Source: Oceanicaulis sp. HTCC2633
GTDB lineage: Bacteria; Pseudomonadota; Alphaproteobacteria; Caulobacterales; Maricaulaceae
Direction of reading: 5' to 3'
DNA: 64,000 bases
Assembly (NCBI RefSeq): GCF_000152745.1
Contig: NZ_CH672428.1
Span: 1,050,916 to 1,114,915, forward strand
The translations under genes and the position numbers were made by a program. Positions 27,769 through 37,084 of the stretch are shown here, in pieces (the stretch's first letter is position 1; the number at the start of each line of letters is the position of its first letter). Below the pieces are notes generated by a model, which did not search any database, was not told the DNA's origin, and saw only the letters and a program-made list of their open reading frames with translations.

Positions 27769-30024
27769 ATGACCCAGACACCCACCCCTTCCGCTCTCAC
27801 CCTGTCTCTCTCCGGCCTCAGCTGCGCAGGCTGCGTGCGAAAGGTGGAGACGGCTCTGACCAAGGCCGAAGGCGTCGAGCGGGCCAATGTGAACTTCGCC
27901 ACCTCCCGCGCCCAGATAACGGGCGACCATCTGGATGAAGCCGAACTGATCGCGGCGGTCGAGAGCGTCGGCTTCAAGGCCGAGCGCTATGATCCGGCCC
28001 CCGATCGCGCCGCCCGCGAGGAAGCGGAAAAAGCCGCAGCACAAGCTGATCTAAAGCGTCAGCTCATCCTAGCCGTTCTGCTGACGCTGCCGGTCTTCGT
28101 GCTGGAGATGGGCGGGCACATGATCCCCGGCTTCCATCATCTCATCATGTCCACGCTGGGACAGACCTTGAGCTGGTCGATCCAGTTCGTGCTGACCTCT
28201 CTGGTGCTCGCCTTCCCCGGGCGTCGGTTCTTCACGCTTGGCGGCCAGGCGCTGTTGCGCCGGGCGCCCGAAATGAACTCGCTCGTCGCGCTGGGCGCTG
28301 GCGCCGCGTGGGCCTATTCCACGCTTGTCCTGCTGGCGCCGGAGCTGTTCCCGGTCGATGCGCGCCATGTCTATTTCGAAGCCGCCGCGATGATCACGAC
28401 GCTGATCCTTGCAGGCCGGTACATGGAGGCGCGCGCCAAGGGCCGCACCAGCGCTGCGATCAGGAAGCTGATCGGCCTGCGCCCGCAAACCGCTCGCGTG
28501 GATCGGGACGGATCGACTGTCGAGCTGTCCCTGGATGAGGTGGCGCCGGGCGATCTTGTCCATGTGCGCCCCGGCGAACGTCTGCCCGTGGATGGCGAAG
28601 TGGAAAGCGGCCAGTCCTATGTGGACGAATCCATGCTGACCGGCGAACCCATCCCGGTTCATAAATCCAAGGGTGATGCGGTGGTCGGCGGGTCGATGAA
28701 CGCCGAAGGCGCCCTTGTCATCCGCACCGGCCGGACTGGCGCGGATACGGTGCTCAGCCAGATCATCGCCATGGTGGAGCAGGCTCAGGGCGCCAAACTG
28801 CCCATCCAGTCCCTGGTGGATCGCGTGACGGGATATTTCGTGCCCGCCGTCATCGCCATCGCGCTCGTCACCTTCTTCGCCTGGCTGACGCTGGCGCCCG
28901 AAGCAGGTCTGAGCGAAGCGCTGGTCAAGGCGGTCGCCGTGCTGATCATCGCCTGTCCCTGCGCCATGGGGCTCGCCACCCCCACCTCCATCATGGTGGG
29001 CGCAGGACGCGGCGCAGAGCTGGGCGTTCTATTCCGCCAGGGTGAGGCGCTGCAAGGCCTGTCCGATGTGCGCGTGACGGCGTTCGACAAGACCGGCACC
29101 CTGACCGAGGGCAAGCCCGCGCTGACCGCGATTCATACGATCGGGACCGTGAACGAAGAGGCGGCGCTATCCCTCGCCGCCGCTCTGGAACGCACCAGTG
29201 AACACCCGATTGCGCGCGCCATTCTGGGCGCCGCCGAAGAGAAATCCCTTTCACTGCCCACGCTCGAGAACTGGACCGCGGAATCCGGCTACGGGGTCAA
29301 GGCGGAGCTGGATGGCGAGCCCGTCTACCTGGGCTCCAAACGCTTCATGCGCCGGCTTGGCGTCGAGCTTGACCCGCTCGCCGACGCGATCACCGCGCTC
29401 GATGAACACGGAGTGACCGTGATTGTCCTGGCTCGCGGCCAGAACCTTCAGGCCGCTTTCGGCGTCTCCGACCCGATCCGAAAGGGCGCGTTCGATGCGC
29501 TGAACAGCCTGCGTGAACACGGCCTGACCCTGGCCATGATCACGGGCGACGCCGATGCGCCGGCGCGCGCTGTCGGTCAGGCGCTGGGCGTCGAGGATGT
29601 CCGGGCCGAGACCCCGCCGGATGAGAAGTATCAGGCCGTCGCCTCACTGCGCAAAGCCTATGGCCCGGTCGCCTTCGTCGGAGACGGCATCAATGACGCC
29701 GCCGCGCTGGCCGAGGCGGATGTGGGCATAGCCATGGGCTCAGGCTCGGACATTGCGCTTGAAAGCGCGGACGTCGTCCTGATGCGCGATGATCCGGCCG
29801 CGGTGGCGGTCGCCTTGGGCCTGAGCCGCGCAACGCTGAACAACATCAAGCAGAACCTGGTCTGGGCCTTCGGTTACAATGCGCTGCTGATCCCGCTGGC
29901 GGCAGGCGTTTTCACCCCTGTCTTCGGCTGGTCGCTCTCCCCCATCTTCGCCGCCGCCGCCATGGCCGCGTCCAGCGTCTGCGTGCTGGCCAACGCCCTG
30001 AGACTGCGCGGCTTCAGGGGATAG
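27769..30024 (+). CDS. copA: Copper-exporting P1B-type ATPase
   Basis: About 751 aa from the ATG at 27769 (a TTG 30 bases earlier is less likely). One HMA metal-binding domain with [10 protein letters not shown] (CxxC) lies at the N-terminus. The eight membrane spans include the CPC metal site ([12 protein letters not shown]). Phosphorylation site [15 protein letters not shown] nucleotide-domain motif and hinge [10 protein letters not shown] are all present. It pumps Cu(I) out of the cytoplasm. It diverges from thyA; no clear CueR operator was seen in the 162-base gap. Confidence 0.93.
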   Translation: MTQTPTPSALTLSLSGLSCAGCVRKVETALTKAEGVERANVNFATSRAQITGDHLDEAELIAAVESVGFKAERYDPAPDRAAREEAEKAAAQADLKRQLILAVLLTLPVFVLEMGGHMIPGFHHLIMSTLGQTLSWSIQFVLTSLVLAFPGRRFFTLGGQALLRRAPEMNSLVALGAGAAWAYSTLVLLAPELFPVDARHVYFEAAAMITTLILAGRYMEARAKGRTSAAIRKLIGLRPQTARVDRDGSTVELSLDEVAPGDLVHVRPGERLPVDGEVESGQSYVDESMLTGEPIPVHKSKGDAVVGGSMNAEGALVIRTGRTGADTVLSQIIAMVEQAQGAKLPIQSLVDRVTGYFVPAVIAIALVTFFAWLTLAPEAGLSEALVKAVAVLIIACPCAMGLATPTSIMVGAGRGAELGVLFRQGEALQGLSDVRVTAFDKTGTLTEGKPALTAIHTIGTVNEEAALSLAAALERTSEHPIARAILGAAEEKSLSLPTLENWTAESGYGVKAELDGEPVYLGSKRFMRRLGVELDPLADAITALDEHGVTVIVLARGQNLQAAFGVSDPIRKGAFDALNSLREHGLTLAMITGDADAPARAVGQALGVEDVRAETPPDEKYQAVASLRKAYGPVAFVGDGINDAAALAEADVGIAMGSGSDIALESADVVLMRDDPAAVAVALGLSRATLNNIKQNLVWAFGYNALLIPLAAGVFTPVFGWSLSPIFAAAAMAASSVCVLANALRLRGFRG

Positions 30025-30116
30025 CCGCGTTTTTTCCATGCATGAGCATGCGAATTAACTTGCCGAACGAACGGGCGCGTGGTTCCCTCCACTATCGAAC
30101 AAATGGGGAACGCACC

Positions 30117-30494
30117 ATGATTGGCTATGTGACGATCGGGACAAATGATCTTGAGAAAAGCGCGGTCTTCTATGACCGCATTGCAGCGCTGCTGGATACG
30201 CCGCGCATGATGGAGGATCCGGGCAATTTCATCGCCTGGGGCAAGCCTGATGGCGGCGCCGGGATTGGCCTGACCAAGCCCTTCAATGGCGAGCCCGCCA
30301 CGGTTGGCAATGGCGTCATGGTGGCTCTGGCGGCCCGTGACGAGGCGCATGTGGACGAGATCTACAAGACCGCGCTTGAACTGGGCGGAACATGTGAAGG
30401 CGAGCCGGGCTGGCGCGGCGACCAGTTCTACGCCGCCTATTTCCGCGATCTCGACGGCAACAAGCTCAACGCCTTCATCATGAAGATGGGCTGA
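30117..30494 (+). CDS. VOC/glyoxalase-fold protein
   Basis: 125 aa from the ATG with GGGGAA upstream. MIGYVTIGTNDLEKSAVFYDRI and the ending YFRDLDGNKLNAFIMK are the paired beta-alpha-beta-beta-beta modules of the vicinal oxygen chelate superfamily. Such proteins include glyoxalases, dioxygenases and antibiotic-binding proteins; nothing here fixes the substrate. It follows copA by 92 bases. Its 3' end overlaps the convergent HAAS gene by 17 bases. Confidence 0.8.
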   Translation: MIGYVTIGTNDLEKSAVFYDRIAALLDTPRMMEDPGNFIAWGKPDGGAGIGLTKPFNGEPATVGNGVMVALAARDEAHVDEIYKTALELGGTCEGEPGWRGDQFYAAYFRDLDGNKLNAFIMKMG

Positions 30495-31065
30495 CGCCTC
30501 GTTTTTTGCGCCATGACATAATGGCGCTCCAGAGGCCCAGACCGGCGCTGGCCCCCATCATGAGGGCCAGCGCCAGGGCCAGGGCGACCGGAATCGTCCA
30601 AGCGCCCAACACGTCCTGCTCGACATTCTGGTTGTTGGCCGTGCCGAGAAGCCAGACGCCGTCAGAGAGCCTGAACACCCCCACGGACTGCGGATCGCTC
30701 ATGCGCGCCAGAGCGGCCGCCAGCATCAGCATGGCCAGAATTCCGGATGCTCCGCGCGCCAGACTGGCCGCAAAACGGACCATCTTTCTGCGGGCGCCCC
30801 CGGACGGCGCTTCAAGAGGCGCTTCGCTCCATTCAGCCGCGATCTCTTCGGGCACGCCCAAACGCGCAAGGGCTTCATCCACACGCTGAACACTGGCTTG
30901 CGGGTCCGACTCCAGCGCCTCGATCAGATGGCTCTCGAGCTGATCTCGGGCATTGTCGCGCGCGACTGCGTCTCCGACATAGGCTTTTGCGAAGCGATCA
31001 AACCAGTCCCGTGCATGAACACGCGCTGCTTTGTCAGCAAGGTCCTGAACTCTGACAAGGTTCAT
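30478..31065 (-). CDS. HAAS-domain membrane protein paired with PadR
   Basis: About 195 aa from the ATG at 31065, with a perfect AGGAGG upstream and the PadR stop overlapping by one base (TGATG). The N-terminal ~75 residues (helical, with ARVHARDWFDRFAKAYVGDAVARDNARDQLESHLIEAL) fit the HAAS/DUF1700-like signalling module. Two membrane spans follow (GILAMLMLAAALARM and IPVALALALALMMGASAGLGLW). PadR-HAAS gene pairs are common; the HAAS protein is the membrane partner or target of the PadR regulator (family knowledge). Confidence 0.65.
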   Translation of the reverse strand: MNLVRVQDLADKAARVHARDWFDRFAKAYVGDAVARDNARDQLESHLIEALESDPQASVQRVDEALARLGVPEEIAAEWSEAPLEAPSGGARRKMVRFAASLARGASGILAMLMLAAALARMSDPQSVGVFRLSDGVWLLGTANNQNVEQDVLGAWTIPVALALALALMMGASAGLGLWSAIMSWRKKRGVSPSS

Positions 31066-31394
31066 CAAAATCCCTCCTGAATGGCGTCGGCCAAGTGTGC
31101 GAAGCGCGTCCCGAGACGCTGTAGCGCCTCCCGGCCAGACTCCGTGATCTTGTAGACCTTGCGGGCGGGTCCGGGCCGTGAGGTATCCCATTCGGTTCCG
31201 ACCCACCCCTCCGCCTCAAACCCCGACAGCAGAGGGTAGAGCGTGCCTTCAGGTATCGAGGCGCCGAAAACGGCATGAAGCGATTGCGCGAGGGCATAGC
31301 CGTGCTGCGGCGAACCCGCGAGCGCAGACAGGGCAGCCAGACCCAGCAACCCCTTGCGCATTTGCCGGTCCAGCTTGGCCTCACTGTCTGTCAT
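31065..31394 (-). CDS. PadR-family transcriptional regulator
   Basis: 109 aa from the ATG at 31394; the frame is open further upstream but lacks PadR sequence there. LLGLAALSALAGSPQHGYALAQSL, IPEGTLYPLLSGFEAEGWV and GPARKVYKITESGREAL are the winged-helix signature of PadR repressors. It is translationally coupled to the HAAS gene. An AT-rich dyad in the divergent spacer (31443-31470) is a candidate operator, which would place both this operon and the divergent lipoprotein under its control (inference). Confidence 0.9.
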   Translation of the reverse strand: MTDSEAKLDRQMRKGLLGLAALSALAGSPQHGYALAQSLHAVFGASIPEGTLYPLLSGFEAEGWVGTEWDTSRPGPARKVYKITESGREALQRLGTRFAHLADAIQEGF

Positions 31395-31442
31395 GGCGGT
31401 TGGTTCATCCCGTGTCAGTCCCCGTCCCGAATAGCATTTAAA

Positions 31443-31470
31443 TCGAAAACTTGAATACCTTGTATTTCGA
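31443..31470. promoter_or_regulatory. Candidate PadR operator (nested dyad)
   Basis: TCGAAA at 31443 and TTTCGA at 31465 are inverted repeats, and between them AATAC-CTT-GTATT (31454-31466) is a perfect shorter dyad. The spacer is notably AT-rich for this genome and sits between the divergent PadR and lipoprotein genes. Assignment to PadR is inference. Confidence 0.45.
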
Positions 31471-31506
31471 GGCATTGTCTTTTTCAGGTTAAATCTGGAG
31501 GTCGAA

Positions 31507-32241
31507 ATGAGGTCGTTTTCACGCTTGTCGCTCGCCATGCTGATCGGATTGTCAGTGCTTGTCGGCGCATGTTCAGCACGCGCGGATCCAGGAGCGGATG
31601 GCCCGCCGACGGCGGATGCCCTGTTTGACGCCTATCTGGAGGAGGATCGAGCGCTCGAAGCCGAGCTCAGAGCCCTTGCCCCCGAGGCGACGCTGGAGAT
31701 CCTGCAACAGCGCACGGCGCGGGATCAGCGTGTCCGCTTTCTGATGCTTGAGATGCTCGAGACGCCAGGCGCAGGGCCGAATGAGGCCACGCTGACCTGG
31801 CTGCGTCTGATGCGGCACATGAACGGCATTGATCGCGAAAACGCGAACTGGCTCAAAGACCAGCTGTCTCAGATCGTCTGGTTCACGCGTTCGGATTATG
31901 GCGAGGAAGCGGACAATAACGCATTCCTGATCGTCCAGCACGCCACTCATGACCCCGACTTCATGAGAGATGTTCATGTGCGGTTTGCGCGTCTGGCCGA
32001 GAGCGGAGAGATTGCGCCTGACAACTATGCCCTCCTGACCGATCGACTGGCCGTCATGGACAACGCGCCTCAACCCTATGGGTCGCAGTTTGAATGCGTC
32101 GACGGCGAGCAGCGTCTGCAAACGCCGCTGGCAGACCCGGAAGCCGTGGTTGATGCCCGGCGCGCTGAGGTGGGGCTGCCGCCATTGGCGGATTACATGG
32201 CCGTACTGCCAGACTGCAGCTCGCTTCCGGGCGGCGGATAG
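31507..32241 (+). CDS. Putative lipoprotein, function unknown
   Basis: 244 aa. A signal peptide with lipobox LVGAC (Cys about residue 22) marks a lipoprotein. GGAGG five bases before the ATG fixes the start. The mature part is helical and acidic, with three Cys residues near the C-terminus (FECVDGE and PDCSS). No domain is recognised. It is transcribed away from the PadR/HAAS pair with only 112 bases between, so it may be a target of that regulator. Confidence 0.6.
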   Translation: MRSFSRLSLAMLIGLSVLVGACSARADPGADGPPTADALFDAYLEEDRALEAELRALAPEATLEILQQRTARDQRVRFLMLEMLETPGAGPNEATLTWLRLMRHMNGIDRENANWLKDQLSQIVWFTRSDYGEEADNNAFLIVQHATHDPDFMRDVHVRFARLAESGEIAPDNYALLTDRLAVMDNAPQPYGSQFECVDGEQRLQTPLADPEAVVDARRAEVGLPPLADYMAVLPDCSSLPGGG

Positions 32242-32309
32242 GCTTTGAGAGGCAGGAGTGTGATGCGCCCGCCCTCTTTAACCCAGTGGGCGCATCACCT
32301 ATATTCATG

Positions 32310-32600
32310 ATGTTCGCTTCGGCGGACTATGGCGATAAACGCGCGTGTAATAACCAGGCTGGACCCGGGTGCGAATCCCGGCGGCTCCACCAATCCTCTT
32401 CCGCACGTTGGGCGGCGAGCATGGGGCCGAATAGGATCGACAGATGGCTAAAGACGTGGCTTTCGCCCGAATGGGCTTCGTTACCAGCCCATATTTAGTA
32501 GTTGCCAACGACAACTATGCTGAAGAGGTCGCTCTCGCTGCATAGCAGCGCGGGTATCTCGCACTTAAGTCCTGACCTCTAGCAAGGTCAGGCGGGGCTC
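32310..32600 (+). ncRNA. ssrA: Two-piece (circularly permuted) tmRNA
   Basis: The tRNA-like 3' end comes first: T arm GGACCCGGGTGCGAATCCCGG, then acceptor strand CGGCTCC with discriminator A and encoded CCA ending at 32392. After a short spacer the coding piece starts at 32423 with GGGGCCGAATAGGATCGACAG. GGGGCCG pairs with CGGCTCC, including a G3-U70 wobble, the alanyl-tRNA synthetase identity element. The tag reading frame 32504-32545 encodes ANDNYAEEVALAA plus stop, close to the Caulobacter tag. tmRNA rescues stalled ribosomes and marks the product for ClpXP. This permuted layout is known for alphaproteobacteria. The outer ends are approximate. Confidence 0.95.
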
Positions 32601-32739
32601 GGGGGCGCCTGGCAACAGAAGCCCCCACTTTCCCGCCCTTTCGACGAAGGTCGCATAGCCCAACCCGACATGCGGAAGGTTTTGTTAATCGATCCGCGCC
32701 GAAGCTTGAGCGACAGATTCGATCCGTTTGGGGACCGGC

Positions 32740-34170
32740 ATGTCATCCCGACCTGACCCCGCCGACTCTTTTGCAAGCCCAGAAACGTCTGAACCCGCTG
32801 AGGCGTCCCGTTCAGATGCGCTCTCCGCCTTCGGCGTGTCCATGGCCGACGTCTCTGGCCTGATCGATGAAACCTCCCAGGCCATTCTCGGACTGAAAGA
32901 CGCCTTCGCGGCTCTGGGCCAGGACGCCGAACAAACACTGGGACAGAGCCGATCCATCCTGTCCGTGACGGAAGAGACAGAGACCCATGCCCGCTCCGCC
33001 GCATCCGCGATGGCTGAAGCGCAGGGTGCGCTGAACCGGACGGGAGAGGACATCTCCACGCTCGTTTCGACGGTCAGCGCCATGCAGGATCAGGTCAGGG
33101 TTCTTCTGGATGCGCTCAACCGGGTCGGGGACATGTCCGACGCCATCGAACGCATCGCCAGCCAGACCAATCTTCTGGCTCTGAACGCCACGATCGAGGC
33201 TGCACGCGCCGGAGAGGCTGGCCGCGGCTTCGCCGTGGTCGCCGGCGAGGTGAAGGCGCTGGCCGGCGAAACCGCCAATGCGACGCTCACGATCCAGGGC
33301 CTTCTTACGGAAATCCGCGGCGAAAGCGACGCCCTGGTCAATCTGGGGCGGACCGCGGCGGGCGCCGGAGATCAGGTCAGCGAATCCACCACGCAGCTGA
33401 GCGCCCTGGTCAACGGCATGTCCGACTCCGTCTCGGGGATGTCCGCCTCCAGCGCAGCCGCGGCGAGCGATGCACGCGCCATTCAGGATCGCACGGCGGA
33501 TCTGACCAGCAAGGTGCGAGACCTGAACAGCGTCGTCAGCCGCTCGAGCGAAGCGCTCGACCAATCCGCCAGTCGGATCAGCACCACTGTCGACGAGGCC
33601 GACGCCATGGTCGTGCGCGCCGCCATGTCCGGCGCACAAACGCGCGACAGCGCTTTCATTCGCACGCTTCTGGACGCCCGTGCGAAGATCGAGACGGCCT
33701 TTTCAGAAGCCATTGCGAACGCAGAGGCGCAGCTGGAGGACTTCTTTGACGATCGGTACCGCCCGATCGAGGGAACGAATCCCCAGCAATTCATGACCCG
33801 GTTCACGCCGATCACCGACCGCCTGCTTCCCCCGATTCAGGAAGCCGTGGCGGAGAGCCATCCCGATATCGTGTTCTGCGCGGCGGTGGATCAGAACGGG
33901 TATCTTCCAACCCATAACCTGAAATTTTCCAGACCCCAGGGCGATGACCCGGACTGGAATGCGGCCCATTGCAGGAACCGGCGCATCTTCAATGACCGCG
34001 TCGGTTTGCGCGCCGGTCAGAACACCGAGCCTGTCCTGCTTCAGACCTATCGTCGGGATATGGGCGCGGGCCGCTTCGTGATGATGAAGGACATCAGCGC
34101 CCCCATTCATATCGGCGGCAGGCACTGGGGCGGCTTGCGCCTTGCCTATCTGTCGGAAGCCTCGGCCTAG
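32740..34170 (+). CDS. Soluble methyl-accepting chemotaxis protein
   Basis: About 476 aa from the ATG at 32740 (a TTG 12 bases earlier is possible). No membrane span is visible, so the receptor is cytoplasmic. The MCP signalling hairpin is at about 150-190 ([30 protein letters not shown]). Unusually, the sensing part is C-terminal, about 330-476: [40 protein letters not shown] and [10 protein letters not shown] are a conserved module of alphaproteobacterial MCPs. Ligand unknown. No che genes are near. The 3' end overlaps the convergent hybrid kinase by four bases. Confidence 0.88.
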   Translation: MSSRPDPADSFASPETSEPAEASRSDALSAFGVSMADVSGLIDETSQAILGLKDAFAALGQDAEQTLGQSRSILSVTEETETHARSAASAMAEAQGALNRTGEDISTLVSTVSAMQDQVRVLLDALNRVGDMSDAIERIASQTNLLALNATIEAARAGEAGRGFAVVAGEVKALAGETANATLTIQGLLTEIRGESDALVNLGRTAAGAGDQVSESTTQLSALVNGMSDSVSGMSASSAAAASDARAIQDRTADLTSKVRDLNSVVSRSSEALDQSASRISTTVDEADAMVVRAAMSGAQTRDSAFIRTLLDARAKIETAFSEAIANAEAQLEDFFDDRYRPIEGTNPQQFMTRFTPITDRLLPPIQEAVAESHPDIVFCAAVDQNGYLPTHNLKFSRPQGDDPDWNAAHCRNRRIFNDRVGLRAGQNTEPVLLQTYRRDMGAGRFVMMKDISAPIHIGGRHWGGLRLAYLSEASA

Positions 34171-35930
34171 GCGGTTCGCACCGATGCCGACGCCTTGAGT
34201 CCCCGCCCCGCTTCCGACACGGCGTCCGACACCGCCTGAACCAGCACATCCTGGCGCAGGGGTTTGGCCAGCGTATCCACAAAGCCGGCCTCGATGTAGC
34301 TTTCCACCTGATGGGCCATGATATTGGCGGTCATCGCGATCACCGGCGGCATGTCACGACCGTCCGCCTTGCGGGCGGTCTGCAGATCGCCCAGCACCGC
34401 CACGCCGTCCCGTCCCGGCATGCGGATATCCATCAGAACCAGGTCGAAGTCGGCTTTTGTACAAAGGTCGAGCGCCGTCTGGGCGTCACCGGCCAGGCTC
34501 ACTTCGACGTCACAGGCCCGCAACAGGCCCGCCGCGACGGTCTGGTTGGTCTCGCAATCATCGACCACCAGAATTCTCAGCCCGTGCGGCAGGGTGTCGG
34601 CACAATCACAGGACGGCTTCACGATGACGTCCGCATCCCCGCTGCCGACCGGACGGAAGGGCAGGTAGACGGTGAACAGCGTGCCCACATCAGGCTCGCT
34701 CTCCACATCGATGCGTCCCTTCATGACTTCCAGCAGACGCTTGACGATCGAAAGGCCGAGCCCCGTTCCGCCATATTCACGCGAGGTGGAGGCGTCCGCC
34801 TGCGTGAACGGCATGAAGACCCGTTCGAGCTGATCGACCGTCATGCCGCAGCCCGTGTCACGGACCCGCAGGATCAGCTCTTCGGTGTCCTCATCCTGAG
34901 CGAAGCTGAGCCGGACTCCGCCCTTGCGGGTGAACTTCAACGCATTCGAGACCAGATTGTGCACGATCTGGCTAAGCCGCGTCGGGTCGCCGACCCGCAG
35001 ACTGTGCGCGCTGACCCCCTGCTCGTAGCGCAGTGAAAAACTCAGTCCAGCCTTCTCGGCCTGGGGCGCGTACAGGGCTTCGATCTGCTCCGCGACATCG
35101 CCCAGCACGAACTCGACGGTCTCCACATCCATCTGGCCGGCATCGATCTTGGCGAGGTCCAGAATGTCATTCAGGGTCGACAGCAAATGGTCGCCGGACA
35201 TCCGGATCACCTCGACCGCCTTGCGTTGGCGCTCATCGAGTTTGGACAGGGCCAGCACCGCGGTCATCCCCAGAACCCCGTTCAGGGGCGTCCGGATCTC
35301 GTGACTCATATTGGCCAGGAATTGCGACTTGGCCTGATTGGCCTGCTCGGCCTTGGCCTTCTCGGCGGCGAGCGCCTTGACGGCCGCCATCATGTTGAAG
35401 CGGAAAAAGGCCGCCGAGACATATACGAAGATCTGCGAGAGGATCAGCCCCGCCAGCAAGGTTTCCAGAGATGACGGCGCGGCGCCGCCTGCCCGGCTCA
35501 TGAAATAGGTCGCCAGATAGACCCCGATGCTGAACAGCACGATCATCAGGCCATCTGACACGCCCAGCACCAGACAGAAGGTCAGAACCGCCGGGATCAG
35601 ACCCAGATTGCAGACATTGGTCAGGTTGCCATTGATCAGCGACAGCAGGCCGAGAACCCCCACCACCGTCAGGCCGATCACCCGAACGCGAAGATTGAAG
35701 TTCGAGCGCCCGTTGATGAGGTAGGGCGCGATCAGCAACAGCGCCGATACGGCGAAACCCGTTCCGACCTCGGCTGCGTAATCGGGCAAGAAGCGGGTAT
35801 TGATGATGTTGACGCACAGACCGCTCAACCCCGCAAGGATGCAGAAAACGGTCAGCAAACGCTCGGAAGCGACCCCCATGCGGTCCTGACTGCCCGAGAC
35901 GGGCCAGTATCGATCGAGTACAGAACGCAT
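34167..35930 (-). CDS. Hybrid sensor histidine kinase/response regulator
   Basis: About 587 aa. Six N-terminal membrane spans (about 25-195), with no large periplasmic domain, suggest sensing within or at the membrane. HisKA with the phospho-His is [14 protein letters not shown]. The HATPase domain has VSNALKFT (N box), DTGCGM (G1) and GGTGLGLSI (G2). A C-terminal receiver (about 465-580) carries the acidic pair [10 protein letters not shown] and phospho-Asp in [11 protein letters not shown]. No separate regulator gene is adjacent. The ATG pair at 35933/35930 leaves the start uncertain by one codon. Output pathway unknown. Confidence 0.92.
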   Translation of the reverse strand: MRSVLDRYWPVSGSQDRMGVASERLLTVFCILAGLSGLCVNIINTRFLPDYAAEVGTGFAVSALLLIAPYLINGRSNFNLRVRVIGLTVVGVLGLLSLINGNLTNVCNLGLIPAVLTFCLVLGVSDGLMIVLFSIGVYLATYFMSRAGGAAPSSLETLLAGLILSQIFVYVSAAFFRFNMMAAVKALAAEKAKAEQANQAKSQFLANMSHEIRTPLNGVLGMTAVLALSKLDERQRKAVEVIRMSGDHLLSTLNDILDLAKIDAGQMDVETVEFVLGDVAEQIEALYAPQAEKAGLSFSLRYEQGVSAHSLRVGDPTRLSQIVHNLVSNALKFTRKGGVRLSFAQDEDTEELILRVRDTGCGMTVDQLERVFMPFTQADASTSREYGGTGLGLSIVKRLLEVMKGRIDVESEPDVGTLFTVYLPFRPVGSGDADVIVKPSCDCADTLPHGLRILVVDDCETNQTVAAGLLRACDVEVSLAGDAQTALDLCTKADFDLVLMDIRMPGRDGVAVLGDLQTARKADGRDMPPVIAMTANIMAHQVESYIEAGFVDTLAKPLRQDVLVQAVSDAVSEAGRGLKASASVRTA

Positions 35931-36185
35931 CATCCGCCTCCCCGGGGCTGCAAGCCGCGTCCATCCCCGGCGCCCCGCTCCACCCCAGCTCGATACACCA
36001 CAGACCTTAGGGTTTCGTTGCCAGAATCCTACACAAATGGCGCGATGTCACCTTTTACGATTGCCGAGAGCCGAATTTCTCCCGATCGACGAAATCGCAC
36101 AGGTGCGCACAGCGGCCACGATCGATTGACGCCTCGCAGGGAACAAGTACCCTTCCCTCCAGATTGCCGTGGCTGGGAAAGGGCG

Positions 36186-36644
36186 ATGCAGGTGGCCAAA
36201 GACCTGATGCAATATGAACAGCTCGCGCAGGAAGCTCTGCGCGATGTTGTTCGGAAGTCTCTGGAACGGGCGGCGGGCGACGGCCTGCCGGGCGCGCACC
36301 ATTTCTACATCACGTTTCGCACCTCCGATCCGGGATGCGATATCGATGAATCCCTCGCCAGCGCCTACCCCGAGGAAATGACGATCGTACTGGAACATCA
36401 GTTCTGGGATCTCGAGGTCGATGACGCAGGCTTTGAAGTCACGCTGAAATTCGGCGGCGTGCCGAAATATCTCAAGGTGCCGTGGCGCGCGGTGACCCGC
36501 TTTCATGATCCCAGCGTCGGCTTCCGTCTGCACTTTGATTACGCCGCCCCCTCGCCGGACGACACTCCGGGCCAGGGCGATGGCGACGACCAGGTCAATG
36601 AGGGCACGGTCGTCAGCCTTGAAGCGTTCCGGAACAAAGAGTGA
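36186..36644 (+). CDS. sspB: ClpXP adaptor SspB (alpha type)
   Basis: 152 aa from the ATG at 36186. The N-terminal SspB fold includes HHFYITFRTSDPGCDI, YPEEMTIVLEHQFWDLEV, FGGVPKYLKVPWRAVTRFHDPSVGFRLHF. A flexible acidic linker (PSPDDTPGQGDGDDQ) leads to the ClpX-binding tail VVSLEAFRNKE. SspB-alpha tethers ssrA-tagged proteins to ClpXP, here the products of the ssrA gene about 3.6 kb upstream. The next gene starts at a GTGA overlap. Confidence 0.93.
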   Translation: MQVAKDLMQYEQLAQEALRDVVRKSLERAAGDGLPGAHHFYITFRTSDPGCDIDESLASAYPEEMTIVLEHQFWDLEVDDAGFEVTLKFGGVPKYLKVPWRAVTRFHDPSVGFRLHFDYAAPSPDDTPGQGDGDDQVNEGTVVSLEAFRNKE

Positions 36645-37084
36645 GTTCGTCGCCGTCACGCAGGGATGAACTGGTCGCGCTGTTTTCCGATCCGGACCAT
36701 TTGCCGGCGGCCACGCGCCATTTCGGCTTTTCGCTGATCGATCTTGATCCCGAGGCGAACTGGGTGGAAGCCTGGTTCGAGGCGCGCCCCGATTTTCTCA
36801 ATCCCAACGGCTCCATCCAGGGCGGCATCGTGACCGGTTTTCTGGATGAGGCGATGAGTCTGTCGGCTTTCGTCGCCGGCGATTTGAAAGCGGCTGTGCC
36901 GACACTTGAAATGAAAACCAGCTTCCTGCGCCCCCTGATGACTGATCGCGCCCGGGCGCGTGGCCAGGTCGTGCGGCTGGGCTCCAGCGTCATTTTCACT
37001 GAAGGCTGGCTGTGGAACACCGAAGGCGTGCTGTGCGCCACCGCCAGCGCGACCGCCGCGCGACGCCCGTTCGGGGATGACTGA
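36641..37084 (+). CDS. PaaI-type hotdog thioesterase
   Basis: 147 aa, starting with GTG in a GTGA overlap with sspB. A single hotdog domain is visible: NPNGSIQGGIVTGFLDEAMSLSAF is the PaaI-like active-site helix and PTLEMKTSFLRP the following strand. It should hydrolyse an acyl-CoA thioester; substrate unknown. Coupled translationally to sspB upstream and overlapping the MFS gene by eight bases downstream. Confidence 0.8.
   Translation: MSSSPSRRDELVALFSDPDHLPAATRHFGFSLIDLDPEANWVEAWFEARPDFLNPNGSIQGGIVTGFLDEAMSLSAFVAGDLKAAVPTLEMKTSFLRPLMTDRARARGQVVRLGSSVIFTEGWLWNTEGVLCATASATAARRPFGDD

Noticed and set aside
27607-28044. N-terminal extension of thymidylate synthase
   Set aside because: The ATG at 27606 has an AAGGAG site and matches the family length; the extension runs over the copA start on the other strand.
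32340-32392. T arm and CCA end that look like an ordinary tRNA
   Set aside because: No anticodon arm precedes it in the right place. The acceptor strand pairs instead with the tmRNA coding piece starting at 32423.
32305-32514. Short minus-strand reading frame within the ssrA locus
   Set aside because: The region is fully explained by the two tmRNA pieces.
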